A stretch of DNA of 64,000 nt, from assembly GCA_020632795.1 (NCBI GenBank), contig JACKEV010000015.1:124001-188000 (forward strand). Reading direction: 5' to 3'. Numbering within the stretch: the first letter of the stretch is position 1; each line of letters starts with the position of its first letter. Source of the stretch: Alphaproteobacteria bacterium (GTDB taxonomy: Bacteria; Myxococcota_A; UBA796; CAJQPC01). Both the position numbers and the translations under genes were made by a program. Under the pieces are notes generated by a model. That model worked only from the letters and a program-made list of their open reading frames with translations. It searched no databases and was not told where the DNA came from. Below are positions 44,846 to 54,124 of this stretch, piece by piece.

Positions 44846-46441
44846 CTACTTGGCCGGAGCAGCCTGCGCGGCGTCAGCGGGCGGAGGGGGTGCAGGCTCG
44901 GGGAGGTCGAGGAGCTGGCCGGAGCGGCGGAGGGTCTTGTAGCTCATGCCCTTCATCGCCTTGATGGACCGGGCCATCTCGTTGAAGATCGCGGTCGGCA
45001 GGTCCGCCACCACCCGGTCGCCGAAGGCCTGGGCCACGCCGTTGAGGGCCTGGTAGGCCGGGACCGAGTCCCCCGCCGCCCGGATGGCCCGGCGCAGGCG
45101 CTGGACGCGGCCGTCGCGGTTGGTGAGGGTGCAGCTCTGCTCGGGGAAGGCCGCCGCCGCGAGCACGACCGACGCGGCCTTGGCGGTGTCGTTGGACCAG
45201 GTGCCCACGTACACCAGCGTCTCGGGGGCCGCGCCGCCCAGCCGCCCCAGGATGTCGTCCTGGAGGACCAGCAGGGCGTCGACCTCGCCGGCCTCGATGG
45301 CGACCTTGAGCGCGGCGGTGTCCCCCACCGCGCCGAGCTGCTCGCCGATGAGCTGCGCGCCGCGCCGGTTGGGGGCCTTGTCGGCGTCCACCAGCAGGTC
45401 GTCGGAGAAGTCCCAGGCGCCCGCCGGGTTGCCGTCGACCACGAAGAGCCGCGCGCCCGACAGGTGCTTGCGCACGAGCTGGACCGCCGCCCAGTTGGCC
45501 TCATTGCTGGCCTGCGCGCCCAGCACGACGCCGACCTTCGCGCCCTTGAGGGCCATCGCGGCGGCGTTGTACGCCTCGAGGGGCTCGACCTTCCGGCCGG
45601 CCGACTTGAACACGATGAGGCGCTTCATGCTGGTGAGCGCCTTGTAGGACATCCGCCCGTGGTCGCACAGCCACGACTTGTTCACCTCGTCGTTGCGGCG
45701 GGGGATGTAGCGGAAGACCTCGTCGTCCTGGTGGCAGACGAGGGTGTTGCAGCCGGTGGCGCAGCCCGAGCAGACCGAGGAGGTCTCCTTGAGCCACCAG
45801 ACCCGCTTCTTGAAGCGGAAGTCCTTGTTGGTCAGCGCGCCCACCGGGCAGATGTCGGCCAGGTTGCCCTGGTAGTTGTGCTGGAGCCGCACCCCCGGGA
45901 AGATGCCGATCTGGGTCTGGTTGGTGCGGTTGAACAGCCGCAGCTCCCCCGTGCCGGTGACCTCGTCGGAGAAGCGCACGCAGCGGGAGCACTGCACGCA
46001 GCGCTCGGCGTCCAGCACGATGTGCTCGCCGATGTCCTGGCGCTTGCCCTTGCCCTGCTTGGCGTCGGCCAGCCGCGACTCGTACTGGCCGTAGTCCATG
46101 TAGTAGTCCTGCAGGCGGCACTCCCCGGACTGGTCGCAGATGGGGCAGTCCAGGGGGTGGTTGACCAGCAGGAACTCCATCACCGCCTTGCGCATCTGCT
46201 TGACGCGGTCGGTGTCGGTGCGGACGTGCAGGCCGTCGCGGGCCTCCATGTTGCAGGCGATGTCGGGGCCCCGGCCGCCAGCCTCCACGTCCACCAGGCA
46301 CATGCGGCAGTTGCCCGCGATGCTGAGGTGGGGGTGGTAGCAGTAGTGGGGGATCTCGACGCCCGCCTGGCGAGCCGCCTCGATCATGTTGGTGCCGGGC
46401 GGCACCTCCACCTCGATGTCGTTGATCTTGACGATGGGCAT
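44846..46441 (-). CDS. nuoG: NADH-quinone oxidoreductase subunit G, short form
   Basis: At 531 residues this is much shorter than the E. coli subunit (about 900). The cluster ligands are present: HYCYHP...CRMC for the [2Fe-2S] N1b, HPLDCPICDQSGEC for the His/Cys-ligated N5, CVQCSRC...CPVGAL for N4, and CSGCATGCNT, the region that ligates the extra N7 cluster in some species. The molybdopterin-like C-terminal domain is truncated to about 250 residues and ends in a Pro/Ala tail. Confidence 0.94.
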   Translation of the reverse strand: MPIVKINDIEVEVPPGTNMIEAARQAGVEIPHYCYHPHLSIAGNCRMCLVDVEAGGRGPDIACNMEARDGLHVRTDTDRVKQMRKAVMEFLLVNHPLDCPICDQSGECRLQDYYMDYGQYESRLADAKQGKGKRQDIGEHIVLDAERCVQCSRCVRFSDEVTGTGELRLFNRTNQTQIGIFPGVRLQHNYQGNLADICPVGALTNKDFRFKKRVWWLKETSSVCSGCATGCNTLVCHQDDEVFRYIPRRNDEVNKSWLCDHGRMSYKALTSMKRLIVFKSAGRKVEPLEAYNAAAMALKGAKVGVVLGAQASNEANWAAVQLVRKHLSGARLFVVDGNPAGAWDFSDDLLVDADKAPNRRGAQLIGEQLGAVGDTAALKVAIEAGEVDALLVLQDDILGRLGGAAPETLVYVGTWSNDTAKAASVVLAAAAFPEQSCTLTNRDGRVQRLRRAIRAAGDSVPAYQALNGVAQAFGDRVVADLPTAIFNEMARSIKAMKGMSYKTLRRSGQLLDLPEPAPPPPADAAQAAPAK

Positions 46442-46453
46442 CAGCTCTCCCCG

Positions 46454-47761
46454 CTACTTCGCAACGCTGACGCCCGGCGGCAGCTCGATCCGTCGGGCAG
46501 CGTCGATCTTCGCGGTGAACTCGTCGCCGAACTTCTGGAGGAAGCTCTGGACGGGCATCGCCGCGGAGGCGCCGAAGAAGCAGATGGTGCGGGAGTGGAT
46601 GTTGTCGGCGAGGTCCTTGAGGGTGTCGAGATCCTCATGGTCGGCCTCGCCCGCGCAGAGCCGCTCCAGGATCTTGAACATCCAGCCGCAGCCCTCGCGG
46701 CAGGGGGTGCACTGGCCGCAGGACTCGTGCGCGTAGAAGCGCAGCAGGTTGGTGAGGGCCTCGACCATGTCGGTGGTCTCGTCCATCACGATGAAGCCGC
46801 CGCTGCCCAGGTAGCTGCCGGCGACCGCGTTGATGGACTCGTAGTCCATGTTGGCCTGCTCCACCTCCTCGACCGTCATGACCGGGACCGAGGAGCCGCC
46901 GGGGATGATGGCCTTGAGCTTGCGGCCGCCGCGCACGCCGCCGCACTCGTTGTTGAGGAGGTCCATCATCGGGTAGCCCAGGGGCACCTCGTAGACGCCG
47001 GGCTTGTTGATGTGGCCGGAGCAGGAGAAGAGCTTGGTGCCGGGGGACTTCTCGGTGCCGATGGCCTTGTAGGCCGCCCCGCCGTTGTTGATGACCCAGG
47101 GCACCACCGCGATGGTCTCGACGTTGTTGACGATGGTGGGGGCGTCCCACACACCCTTGACCGCCGGGAAGGGCGGCTTGAGGCGGGGCTGGCCCTTCAC
47201 CCCCTCCAGGGAGCTGATGAGGGCGGTCTCCTCGCCGCAGATGTACGCCCCGGCGCCCAGGTGGGTGTAGAGGTCGAGGTCGTAGCCGCTGCCGAAGATG
47301 TTCGTGCCCAGGTAGCCCTTGGCGTAGGCCTCCTGGATGGCCACGTCCAGCCGGTCCTGCACGTACTTGAACTCGCCGCGCAGGTAGATGTAGGCGTGCC
47401 GCACCCCCAGCGCGAAGGAGGAGATGATCATCCCCTCGACGAGCTGGTGGGGGTCGTTCCACATGCAGAACCGGTCCTTGAAGGTTCCGGGCTCCGATTC
47501 GTCTGCGTTGCAGAGCAGGTAGACCGGCTTGCCCCCGCGGCGCTCGGGTGGGGGCACGAACTGCCACTTGCGCCCGGTCGGGAAGCCCGCGCCACCCCGG
47601 CCCCGCAGGCCGGACTGGAAGACCTCGTCGACGATGTCCTTGGGGGTCATCTTGAGGGCCTTGGCGGCGGCGGTGTACCGGCCATGGGCCTCAGCGACCT
47701 CGATCTTGTGCGCGTCCGGGACGTCCCAGATCTCGGTCAGGATACGGGGGTGTACGTCCAC
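46454..47761 (-). CDS. nuoF: NADH-quinone oxidoreductase subunit F
   Basis: This 435-residue NADH-oxidising subunit has the NADH-binding RGRGGAGFPTGRKW, the FMN site in YLLCNADESEPGTFKDR, and the C-terminal [4Fe-4S] N3 motif ESCGQCTPCREGCG. GTG 47761 lies inside the nuoE 3' end (25-base overlap). Confidence 0.97.
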   Translation of the reverse strand: MDVHPRILTEIWDVPDAHKIEVAEAHGRYTAAAKALKMTPKDIVDEVFQSGLRGRGGAGFPTGRKWQFVPPPERRGGKPVYLLCNADESEPGTFKDRFCMWNDPHQLVEGMIISSFALGVRHAYIYLRGEFKYVQDRLDVAIQEAYAKGYLGTNIFGSGYDLDLYTHLGAGAYICGEETALISSLEGVKGQPRLKPPFPAVKGVWDAPTIVNNVETIAVVPWVINNGGAAYKAIGTEKSPGTKLFSCSGHINKPGVYEVPLGYPMMDLLNNECGGVRGGRKLKAIIPGGSSVPVMTVEEVEQANMDYESINAVAGSYLGSGGFIVMDETTDMVEALTNLLRFYAHESCGQCTPCREGCGWMFKILERLCAGEADHEDLDTLKDLADNIHSRTICFFGASAAMPVQSFLQKFGDEFTAKIDAARRIELPPGVSVAK

Positions 47762-48330
47762 TGGTCCACCTCGGGTCGGGGCAGCGGGAGCGGCTTGTCG
47801 TTGGACAGGCCGTCCAGGATCTGGTCGAGCTTCGCTTCGGTCAGCAGCTCGTAGAAGTCATCGTTGATCTGCATCATCGGCGCAGAGCCGCAGGCCGCCA
47901 GGCACTCCACCCGCATCAGGGTGAACCTCCCGCAGGCGGAGTGGCCGTCCTCGCCGATGTCGAGCTTCTGCGTGATGTACTCGACCACCCGATCCGCGCC
48001 GTTGAGGGCGCAGGACAGGGTGTGGCAGACCTGGATGAGGTAGCGGCCGGTGGGCTCCTTCTTGAACATCGTGTAGAAGGAGGCGACCTCGAGCACCTCG
48101 GAGGGGTGCAGGCCCAGGGTCTCGGCGACCAGCCGCATCACGTCGAAGGACAGCCAGCCGAACTTGCGCTGGGCGTGCCACAGCACCGGCATGATGGCCG
48201 CGCGGCTGGTGGGGTAGCGGCCGCGGATCTGCTCGATCTGCGCGCGGTCCTGGTCGGTCCACTCGAGCGGGCCTTCGATCGCGAAGGCGCTCATGTCGCG
48301 CAGGTGGATCGACTTTCCGTCGTGGCTCAT
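47737..48330 (-). CDS. nuoE: NADH-quinone oxidoreductase subunit E
   Basis: This 197-residue thioredoxin-like subunit has the [2Fe-2S] N1a ligands in VCHTLSCALNG and ECLAACGSAPMM. It forms the NADH-dehydrogenase module with NuoF and NuoG. Its N-terminus is about 20 residues longer than that of E. coli NuoE. Confidence 0.96.
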   Translation of the reverse strand: MSHDGKSIHLRDMSAFAIEGPLEWTDQDRAQIEQIRGRYPTSRAAIMPVLWHAQRKFGWLSFDVMRLVAETLGLHPSEVLEVASFYTMFKKEPTGRYLIQVCHTLSCALNGADRVVEYITQKLDIGEDGHSACGRFTLMRVECLAACGSAPMMQINDDFYELLTEAKLDQILDGLSNDKPLPLPRPEVDQWTYTPVS

Positions 48331-48342
48331 GTCCTGCGTACC

Positions 48343-49578
48343 TCAGCGGTCCAGTTCGCCCGCGATGATGTTGATGGAGCCCAGCGCGGCCGCGACGTCA
48401 GCCACCATCGCGCCCTGGAGCATCTGAGGGAAGGCCGAGTAGTTCGCGAAGCAGGGGGGACGGACCCGTACCCTGTAGGCGTGCGGGCCGCCATCCGAGA
48501 CGATGTAGAAGCCCAGCTCGCCGTTGGGCGACTCGGTGTAGGAGTAGATCTCGCCCCGCGGCGGCTGCACCCCGTGCATCACCAGCTTGAAGTGGTTGAT
48601 GAGGCCCTCCATCGTGTTGTAGACGAGGTCCTTCTCGGGCAGCGCGACGCGGGGGTCGTCCAGGATGTGCGGGCCCTCGGGCAGCTTCTCGCAGGCCTGG
48701 AGGATGATCTTGCGGGACTCCTCCAGCTCGTCGAAGCGGACGACGATGCGGTCGTGGGTGTCGCCGTTGTGGCGCACCGGCACGTCGAAGTCGTAGCGGT
48801 CGTAGCCCCAGTAGGGCGCGTCCTTGCGCAGGTCGAGGGGCACGCCGATGGCCCGCAGGCAGGGCCCGGTGTAGCCGAAGTTCAGGGCCGTCTCGGCGTC
48901 GATGGGGCAGACGCCCTCGGTGCGGTCGATGAAGATGCGGTTGTTGAGGAGCAGGTCCTTCACGTCGCCGACCAGGCCCTGCATGTCCTCCATGAAGCCG
49001 TGCAGCTTCTCGATCCAGCCGTCGGGCACGTCCTGGTACACGCCGCCGATGCGGGCGTAGTTGGTCATCATGCGCGCGCCGGACAGCTCCTCGAAGAGGA
49101 GCAGCATCTTCTCGCGCACGTTGTTGAGGTACCAGAAGTTGGTGAGCGCGCCGATGTCGACGATGTTGGCGCCCAGGCACACGCAGTGGTCGGTGATGCG
49201 GGACATCTCGGAGGTGATGACCCGCAGGGCCTGGGCCCGGGGCGGGGCCTCGACGCCCAGGAGCTGCTCGACCGCGTAGCACCAGGCGCTGCCGTTGTGC
49301 ACCGTCGAGCAGTAGTTCATGCGCTCGGCGTAGGGCACGACCACCTGGTAGAAGCAGTTCTCGGCCTGCTTCTCATAGCCGCGGTGCAGGTAGCCGATCT
49401 CGGTGCCCGCCCGCAGGATGTTCTCGCCGTCCAGCTCGAGCTGCACGCGCAGGGTGCCGTGGGTGATGGGGTGGGAGGGCCCGATGTTGACGACCATCGT
49501 CTCGGTGACGTCGTCGCGGTGCACCGGCTCGACGCCCTCGGGCAGCGTGACCCCGGAGGGGGACGGGTTGGCGCTCAT
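48343..49578 (-). CDS. nuoD: NADH-quinone oxidoreductase subunit D
   Basis: The 411-residue 49-kDa-type subunit has NIGPSHPITHGTLR, YLHRGYEKQAEN and the quinone-pocket His/Tyr region. It is related to hydrogenase large subunits but without their Ni ligands. It is encoded separately from nuoC. The ATG 49578 overlaps the nuoC stop (ATGA); a GTG two codons earlier is less likely. Confidence 0.96.
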   Translation of the reverse strand: MSANPSPSGVTLPEGVEPVHRDDVTETMVVNIGPSHPITHGTLRVQLELDGENILRAGTEIGYLHRGYEKQAENCFYQVVVPYAERMNYCSTVHNGSAWCYAVEQLLGVEAPPRAQALRVITSEMSRITDHCVCLGANIVDIGALTNFWYLNNVREKMLLLFEELSGARMMTNYARIGGVYQDVPDGWIEKLHGFMEDMQGLVGDVKDLLLNNRIFIDRTEGVCPIDAETALNFGYTGPCLRAIGVPLDLRKDAPYWGYDRYDFDVPVRHNGDTHDRIVVRFDELEESRKIILQACEKLPEGPHILDDPRVALPEKDLVYNTMEGLINHFKLVMHGVQPPRGEIYSYTESPNGELGFYIVSDGGPHAYRVRVRPPCFANYSAFPQMLQGAMVADVAAALGSINIIAGELDR

Positions 49579-50132
49579 GCCCACTCCTGCTTCTCGGTCA
49601 GCAGCCAGTCGATGGGCCGGGCCAGCTTCTGACGCTTGTTGATGGGGTAGTCCTTGCGCAGGGGGTGGCCCTCGAAGTCCTCGTGGTTGAGGATGCGGCG
49701 CAGGTTGGGGTGACCGGCGAAGCGCACGCCGTACATGTCCCAGACCTCGCGCTCCATCCAGTTGGCCACCCGGAACATGTCCCAGACCGAGGGCACCTCG
49801 ACCGAGTCGTCCCGCACCGCCACCTTGACGCGGAAGCGGTGCATGTTCTTGAGGGAGAACATCTGGTAGACGACCTCGAAGCGGTGATCCCGCTCCAGGG
49901 CCTCCTCCTCGTCCTCGTCCTGGGCGTTGTCCGCGAAGGTGAGGTAGTCCACCCCGCCCAGGTCCATGAGCACGTTCATGTCGAGGTCGGGGTCGTCGCG
50001 CAGGAACGCGAGCACCTCGCGGATGTCCTTGGGGGCGATGGTCAGCGCGTGCTGGCCCCGGAACGTGTAGTGGTCGAGGATGCGATCCCCGAACTTCGCC
50101 TTGATGTGGTCGGCGATGGCGGCCTGGTCCAT
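49575..50132 (-). CDS. nuoC: NADH-quinone oxidoreductase subunit C
   Basis: The 185-residue 30-kDa-type subunit has the family signature WMEREVWDMYGVRFAGHPNLRRIL and DFEGHPLRKDYP. It stabilises the peripheral arm and binds no cofactor. A highly acidic segment (AQDEDEEEALERD) interrupts the middle. Confidence 0.95.
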   Translation of the reverse strand: MDQAAIADHIKAKFGDRILDHYTFRGQHALTIAPKDIREVLAFLRDDPDLDMNVLMDLGGVDYLTFADNAQDEDEEEALERDHRFEVVYQMFSLKNMHRFRVKVAVRDDSVEVPSVWDMFRVANWMEREVWDMYGVRFAGHPNLRRILNHEDFEGHPLRKDYPINKRQKLARPIDWLLTEKQEWA

Positions 50133-50163
50133 CCGCAGGGCTCCTGATGAAGGGGGCGGGGCA

Positions 50164-50643
50164 TCACCCCCAGTCCGCGACCTTCTCGTGAGAGATCTTG
50201 TTCTGGAGCTTGTAGACAGCCCCGATGACGTTCTCCGGCCGCGGGGGGCAGCCGGCGACGTAGATGTCGACGGGCACGATCTCGTCGATGCCCTGGACGA
50301 CCGAGTAGTTGTCGTAGAACCCGCCCGAGGACGCGCAGGCGCCCATCGAGATCACCCACTTGGGGTTGGGCATCTGGTCGTAGACCTGGCGCAGGATGGG
50401 GGCCATCTTCTGGGTGATGGTGCCCATGACCAGCAGCATGTCGGCCTGGCGCGGGGAGAAGCGGACCAGCTCGGCGCCGAAGCGGGAGATGTCATAGCGG
50501 GGGCCGACGACCCCCATGAACTCGACCGCGCAGCAGGCCGTGCCGAAGGGCAGCGGCCAGAGGGCGTACTTGCGTCCCCACGCCACCAGCGAGTCGACCT
50601 TCGTGGTGATCCAGGGGTTGGAGAAGCTGTTCTCGAGGCCCAT
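50164..50643 (-). CDS. nuoB: NADH-quinone oxidoreductase subunit B
   Basis: This 159-residue PSST-type subunit carries the terminal [4Fe-4S] N2. Its ligands are visible as GTACCAVEFM, the MGACASSGG Cys and VAGCPPRPE. It sits at the entrance of the quinone site. Confidence 0.97.
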   Translation of the reverse strand: MGLENSFSNPWITTKVDSLVAWGRKYALWPLPFGTACCAVEFMGVVGPRYDISRFGAELVRFSPRQADMLLVMGTITQKMAPILRQVYDQMPNPKWVISMGACASSGGFYDNYSVVQGIDEIVPVDIYVAGCPPRPENVIGAVYKLQNKISHEKVADWG

Positions 50644-50683
50644 GGGGTGCTCCGAGGGGTGTGGAGGAGGGAGGGGGTGGGGA

Positions 50684-51064
50684 TCAGGTCCAGTCGAGCG
50701 CGCCGCGCTTGACCACGTAGAACCACCCGAGGAAGAGCACCCCCAGGAAGAAGCCCATCTCGACCGCGATGTAGACCCCCGCGCCCTCGATCCCGGAGTA
50801 GACGAAGTCCCGGAAGACCACCGCCCAGGGGTAGAGGAAGACCGCCTCGAGGTCGAAGAGGATGAACAGCACCGCCACCAGGTAGAACTTCACCGAGAAG
50901 CGCTGGCGCGCCGTGCCCACCGGAGCCACGCCGCACTCGTAGACGGACTCCTTGGTGGGGGTGGGGTTCTTGGGGCCGAAGTACTTGCTCAGCGCGACGA
51001 ACACCAGGGAGAAGACCACGGCGATCGTGAGCGCGAACAGCAGCGGGAGGTAGGGGGCCGCCAT
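50684..51064 (-). CDS. nuoA: NADH-quinone oxidoreductase subunit A
   Basis: The 126-residue protein has three transmembrane segments and the signature YECGVAPVGTARQRFSVKFYLVAVLFILFDLEAVFLYPWA (given here as the CGV, RFSVKFY, FDLE and LYPWA landmarks). The Cys in YECGV is the conserved switch-loop residue. The ATG 51064 follows GGAGAC and opens the 14-gene operon. A TTGACG at 51118-51113 (minus strand) may be the -35 box of its promoter, but its -10 partner is poor. Confidence 0.96.
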   Translation of the reverse strand: MAAPYLPLLFALTIAVVFSLVFVALSKYFGPKNPTPTKESVYECGVAPVGTARQRFSVKFYLVAVLFILFDLEAVFLYPWAVVFRDFVYSGIEGAGVYIAVEMGFFLGVLFLGWFYVVKRGALDWT

Positions 51065-51153
51065 CTGGGTGTCTCCGTTGGGATGCTCACTCCTATGACA
51101 CGGCGAGGTCCGCGTCAACAGACCCCTACATCCCTTATAACGGGCGCCTGCCC

Positions 51154-51182
51154 TTGTCGGACCGGCCCGGCGGCGCTATGCG
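51154..51182 (+). promoter_or_regulatory. Promoter of rnhB, predicted leaderless
   Basis: TTGTCG (51154-51159), a 17-base spacer and TATGCG (51177-51182) stand upstream of rnhB. Counting the usual seven bases after the -10 box places the transcript start on the A of the ATG at 51189. No Shine-Dalgarno sequence is visible, so the message appears leaderless. Confidence 0.5.
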
Positions 51183-51188
51183 GCGCCC

Positions 51189-51809
51189 ATGAGAATCCTG
51201 GGTCTCGACGAGGCGGGCCGCGGCTCGGTGCTCGGCCCGCTGGTGGTCGGCGCGTTCTGCGTATTGGAGCGTGATCTCCACCGCCTGCAGGCGCTGGGGG
51301 TCACCGACTCCAAGCGCCTCAGCGCCGCCCGCCGCGAGGCCATGATCGAGCCGCTCGGCGCCCTGGGGGAGGCCCGGGTCCACCGGATCCCCCCCGCCGA
51401 GATCGACGAGGGCAACCTCAACACCCTGGAGGAGCGCGCCTTCCTCCGGTTCATCCAGGAGCTGCGCCCCGACCGGGTCATCATCGACGCCCCGTGCAAC
51501 CCCAAGGCCATCCCCCGCTTCGTCGCCCGCCTCCAGGCCGCGCTGGACTTCACCCCCGCCTGGGTCGTCGAGCCCAAGGCCGACCTAAACCACCTGCCCT
51601 GCGGCGCGGCCAGCATCTTCGCCAAGGTGCGCCGCGACCAGGCCATCGCCGCCCTCGGCGCGCGGGCGGAGATCGGCTCGGGCTACCCCTCCGACCCCCG
51701 CACCCGCGCCTGGATCAAGGGCTTCCTGGACCGGGGCGAGCCCCTGCCCCCCGCGGTGCGCCAGCGTTGGGGTACGGTCTCCTCACTGTCCCAGCAATCC
51801 CTGTTCTGA
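51189..51809 (+). CDS. rnhB: Ribonuclease HII
   Basis: The 206-residue protein has the RNase HII active-site motifs GLDEAGRGSVLGPLVV (Asp-Glu pair), TDSKRLS, and a third Asp in RVIIDAP, followed by KADLNHLPCGAASIFAKVRRD. It removes ribonucleotides and RNA primers embedded in DNA. It is divergent from the nuo operon. Together with the RNase HI gene at 56367 the window encodes two different RNase H classes. Confidence 0.95.
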   Translation: MRILGLDEAGRGSVLGPLVVGAFCVLERDLHRLQALGVTDSKRLSAARREAMIEPLGALGEARVHRIPPAEIDEGNLNTLEERAFLRFIQELRPDRVIIDAPCNPKAIPRFVARLQAALDFTPAWVVEPKADLNHLPCGAASIFAKVRRDQAIAALGARAEIGSGYPSDPRTRAWIKGFLDRGEPLPPAVRQRWGTVSSLSQQSLF

Positions 51810-51815
51810 GGACTC

Positions 51816-52502
51816 GTGCTCGGCCTCGCCATCCCCCTCTATGACGAGGAGGCCTGCTGTGAGCAGGTGACCCTCGACCTGCTCGCGGCGCTGAAGGCCG
51901 CGCACATCCCGGCGCGGCTGGCCCTGGTGGACAACGGCTCGTCCGACCGCACCACCGAGCTGGTGAACCGGCTGGCCGTCGCCCACGACGCCGTCACCGC
52001 CGTGCATCTGGAGCAGAACGCCGGCTACGGCGGGGGCATCCTGGCGGGGCTGCGCGCCCTGGACACCCCCTTCCTGGGCTGGTGCTGGGGCGACGGCCAG
52101 GTGGACGCGGCGGTGGTCGTCGCGGCCTGGCGCAAGCTGCGGGCGGGGCGGTTCGAGCTGGTCAAGGCCCGCCGGGTCGAGCGCCAGGATGGCCGCCAGC
52201 GCCAGCTCGTGACCACCCTCTACAACACCCTGATGCGCGCGGCGTTCGCCCTGCCCACCGGCGACGTCAACGGCTGCCCCAAGCTGTTCACCCGCGACGC
52301 CTGGGAGCGCCTGGACCTGCGCTCCACCGACTGGTTCCTCGACCCCGAGCTGATGCTCAAGGCCCAGGCCCTCGGCCTGCGCTGGGCGGAGGTCGACGCG
52401 GTGATGCGCCCCCGGCCCGGGGGGGCCTCGAAGGTCCGCCGGGAGACGATGGTGGAGTTCGCCAGGCGCTTGTGGGCCTGGAAGCGGGGGTGGCGCCCCT
52501 GA
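51816..52502 (+). CDS. Family 2 glycosyltransferase (polyprenyl-phosphate sugar transferase type)
   Basis: The 228-residue protein has the GT-A start LAIPLYDEE, ALVDNGSSDRT, and the DxD-like WGDGQVDAAV with a downstream CPKLFTRD. It has no transmembrane helices, in line with dolichyl- or undecaprenyl-phosphate-mannose synthase-type enzymes. GTG 51816 follows rnhB by six bases. The acceptor is unknown. Confidence 0.85.
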   Translation: MLGLAIPLYDEEACCEQVTLDLLAALKAAHIPARLALVDNGSSDRTTELVNRLAVAHDAVTAVHLEQNAGYGGGILAGLRALDTPFLGWCWGDGQVDAAVVVAAWRKLRAGRFELVKARRVERQDGRQRQLVTTLYNTLMRAAFALPTGDVNGCPKLFTRDAWERLDLRSTDWFLDPELMLKAQALGLRWAEVDAVMRPRPGGASKVRRETMVEFARRLWAWKRGWRP

Positions 52503-52504
52503 CC

Positions 52505-54124
52505 TCAGGCCACCGCGTGGATGGCCACCGGCGCCTGCTTGCCGCGGATCCGGGTCTCGCCCAGCGGGGTCACCCGGGCGGCCAGCTCCGGGCTGAGCTG
52601 CGCCCGGACCGCCTCGCTGATGATCACCGGCACGTCGAACTTCCGGGTCAGCCGCTCCAGGCGCGAGGCCACGTTCACCGCGTCTGAGATCACGGTGGTG
52701 TCCAGACGCCCGGCGTGGCCCACGGTCCCCAGGATGAGGGGCCCGACGTGGACGCCGACCCCCACCCGCAGAGCCCGTCGGTCCGGCCCGACCGGCTCGA
52801 AGCCCGCCACCGCGCGGGCCACCGCCCGAGCCGCGCGGACCGCGCTGTCCGCGCCCTCCGGGAAGAGGGCCATGAGGCCGTCCCCCAGGTACTTGTCCAC
52901 GACGCCGCCGTGGGCCTCGACCAGGGGCCCCACGGTCTGGAAGTAGCGGTGGACCAGCGCGAAGGTCTGCTCCGGGCTGAGCCGCTCCGCCACCGAGGTG
53001 AACGCCTGCAGGTCGGCGAACAGCACCGCCATCTCCGTGGACACGTGGTCGCCAGGGCCGACGCCCCGCACGTCCTGCTGCCCCAGCAGCCCCAGCAGGC
53101 GGTTCGGCACGAAGCGGGAGACCGCGTTCAGCAGCGCCCGCTGCTGGTGGTAGAGGCGCTGGTTGTCGAAGGCGATGGAGGCCGAGGAGCAGAACAGCTC
53201 GACGATGCGCATCTCCCAGTCCGTGACCGGACCCAGGCCCTCCATGTACAGGGCCGCGTGGCTGTCCTCGGCCCGCTGAAAGCTGAACACCGCGTAGGCG
53301 TCGGTGCGGATGTGCTCGCCGGTCTCCAGGCAGCGCCGGATGGCCCGCCAGATGCTGCGGTCCACGACCAGGGGCACCGGTGAGCCCACCGCGCCCTGGA
53401 ACCTCCCCGTGCCGGCCAGGACCACGGGGTCCGCGCTGCTGGGGTGGAACAGCGGGACCGTGGCCTGGAAGAACAGCGCGCTCTCCCGCGGGAGCAGGAT
53501 GGTGGAGAGCTGCTCCAGGATGCCGCTGACGAAGTCCTCGACGCTGCGGGGCTCGAACAGGGTGGCGCTGGCCCGGACGACGCGGGTCAGGCCCCGGCGG
53601 TGCTTGTCGATGGTGCGCAGGTCCCGGTAGGCCCGGATGCTACCGGTGACCGTGGTGCGCAGCCGCTGCGCGGTGATCTCGGTCTTGGAGCGGTAGTCGT
53701 TGATGTCGTACTCCAGCATCACCCGCTCCTCGGGGGCGAGCCCCGGCTGGCCGGTGCGGAGCACGATGCGGATGAAGGGGTCCCGCAGCTCCTCGCGGAC
53801 GTACTGGACCAGGCGCAGGCCGGCGTCGTCGGTCTCCATGACCACGTCCAGCAGCAGCACCGCGATGCCCCGCTGCTCCTCCAGGATGCGGCGCGCCTGG
53901 GCCGCCGAGCGGGCGGTGCGGACCGAGACCGGGCGCCCGTCCACCGCGAAGCCCCGGAGGGCGAGCTGTGTGATCGCGAGCACCTGCGGCTCGTCATCCA
54001 CCACCAGGATCGGCCAGGTGGCCCCACCGGCGCTGCCGTCGATCGAGGCCTCCTCGGCCTCCGGGTCGCCGTCCTCCCCGAAGAGCAGGTCGTCGTCGTC
54101 CAGGAACAGCCGGTCCACGCTCAC
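52505..54124 (-). CDS. Response regulator with DUF3369 and class III nucleotide cyclase domain
   Basis: The 539-residue protein has an acidic N-terminus, then a receiver domain (38-165; phospho-acceptor Asp93 in VLLLDVVMETDD) and a GAF-like DUF3369 domain (about 190-345). A class III adenylate/guanylate cyclase domain (about 365-539) follows. The cyclase has the metal-binding Asp in LFADLQAFTS, the substrate-selecting DKYLGDGLMALF and the catalytic DAVNVASRLE. All catalytic positions appear intact. The Lys before the second Asp is typical of adenylate cyclases, so cAMP is the likely product. The GTG start overlaps the kinase gene (GTGA). Confidence 0.9.
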   Translation of the reverse strand: MSVDRLFLDDDDLLFGEDGDPEAEEASIDGSAGGATWPILVVDDEPQVLAITQLALRGFAVDGRPVSVRTARSAAQARRILEEQRGIAVLLLDVVMETDDAGLRLVQYVREELRDPFIRIVLRTGQPGLAPEERVMLEYDINDYRSKTEITAQRLRTTVTGSIRAYRDLRTIDKHRRGLTRVVRASATLFEPRSVEDFVSGILEQLSTILLPRESALFFQATVPLFHPSSADPVVLAGTGRFQGAVGSPVPLVVDRSIWRAIRRCLETGEHIRTDAYAVFSFQRAEDSHAALYMEGLGPVTDWEMRIVELFCSSASIAFDNQRLYHQQRALLNAVSRFVPNRLLGLLGQQDVRGVGPGDHVSTEMAVLFADLQAFTSVAERLSPEQTFALVHRYFQTVGPLVEAHGGVVDKYLGDGLMALFPEGADSAVRAARAVARAVAGFEPVGPDRRALRVGVGVHVGPLILGTVGHAGRLDTTVISDAVNVASRLERLTRKFDVPVIISEAVRAQLSPELAARVTPLGETRIRGKQAPVAIHAVA

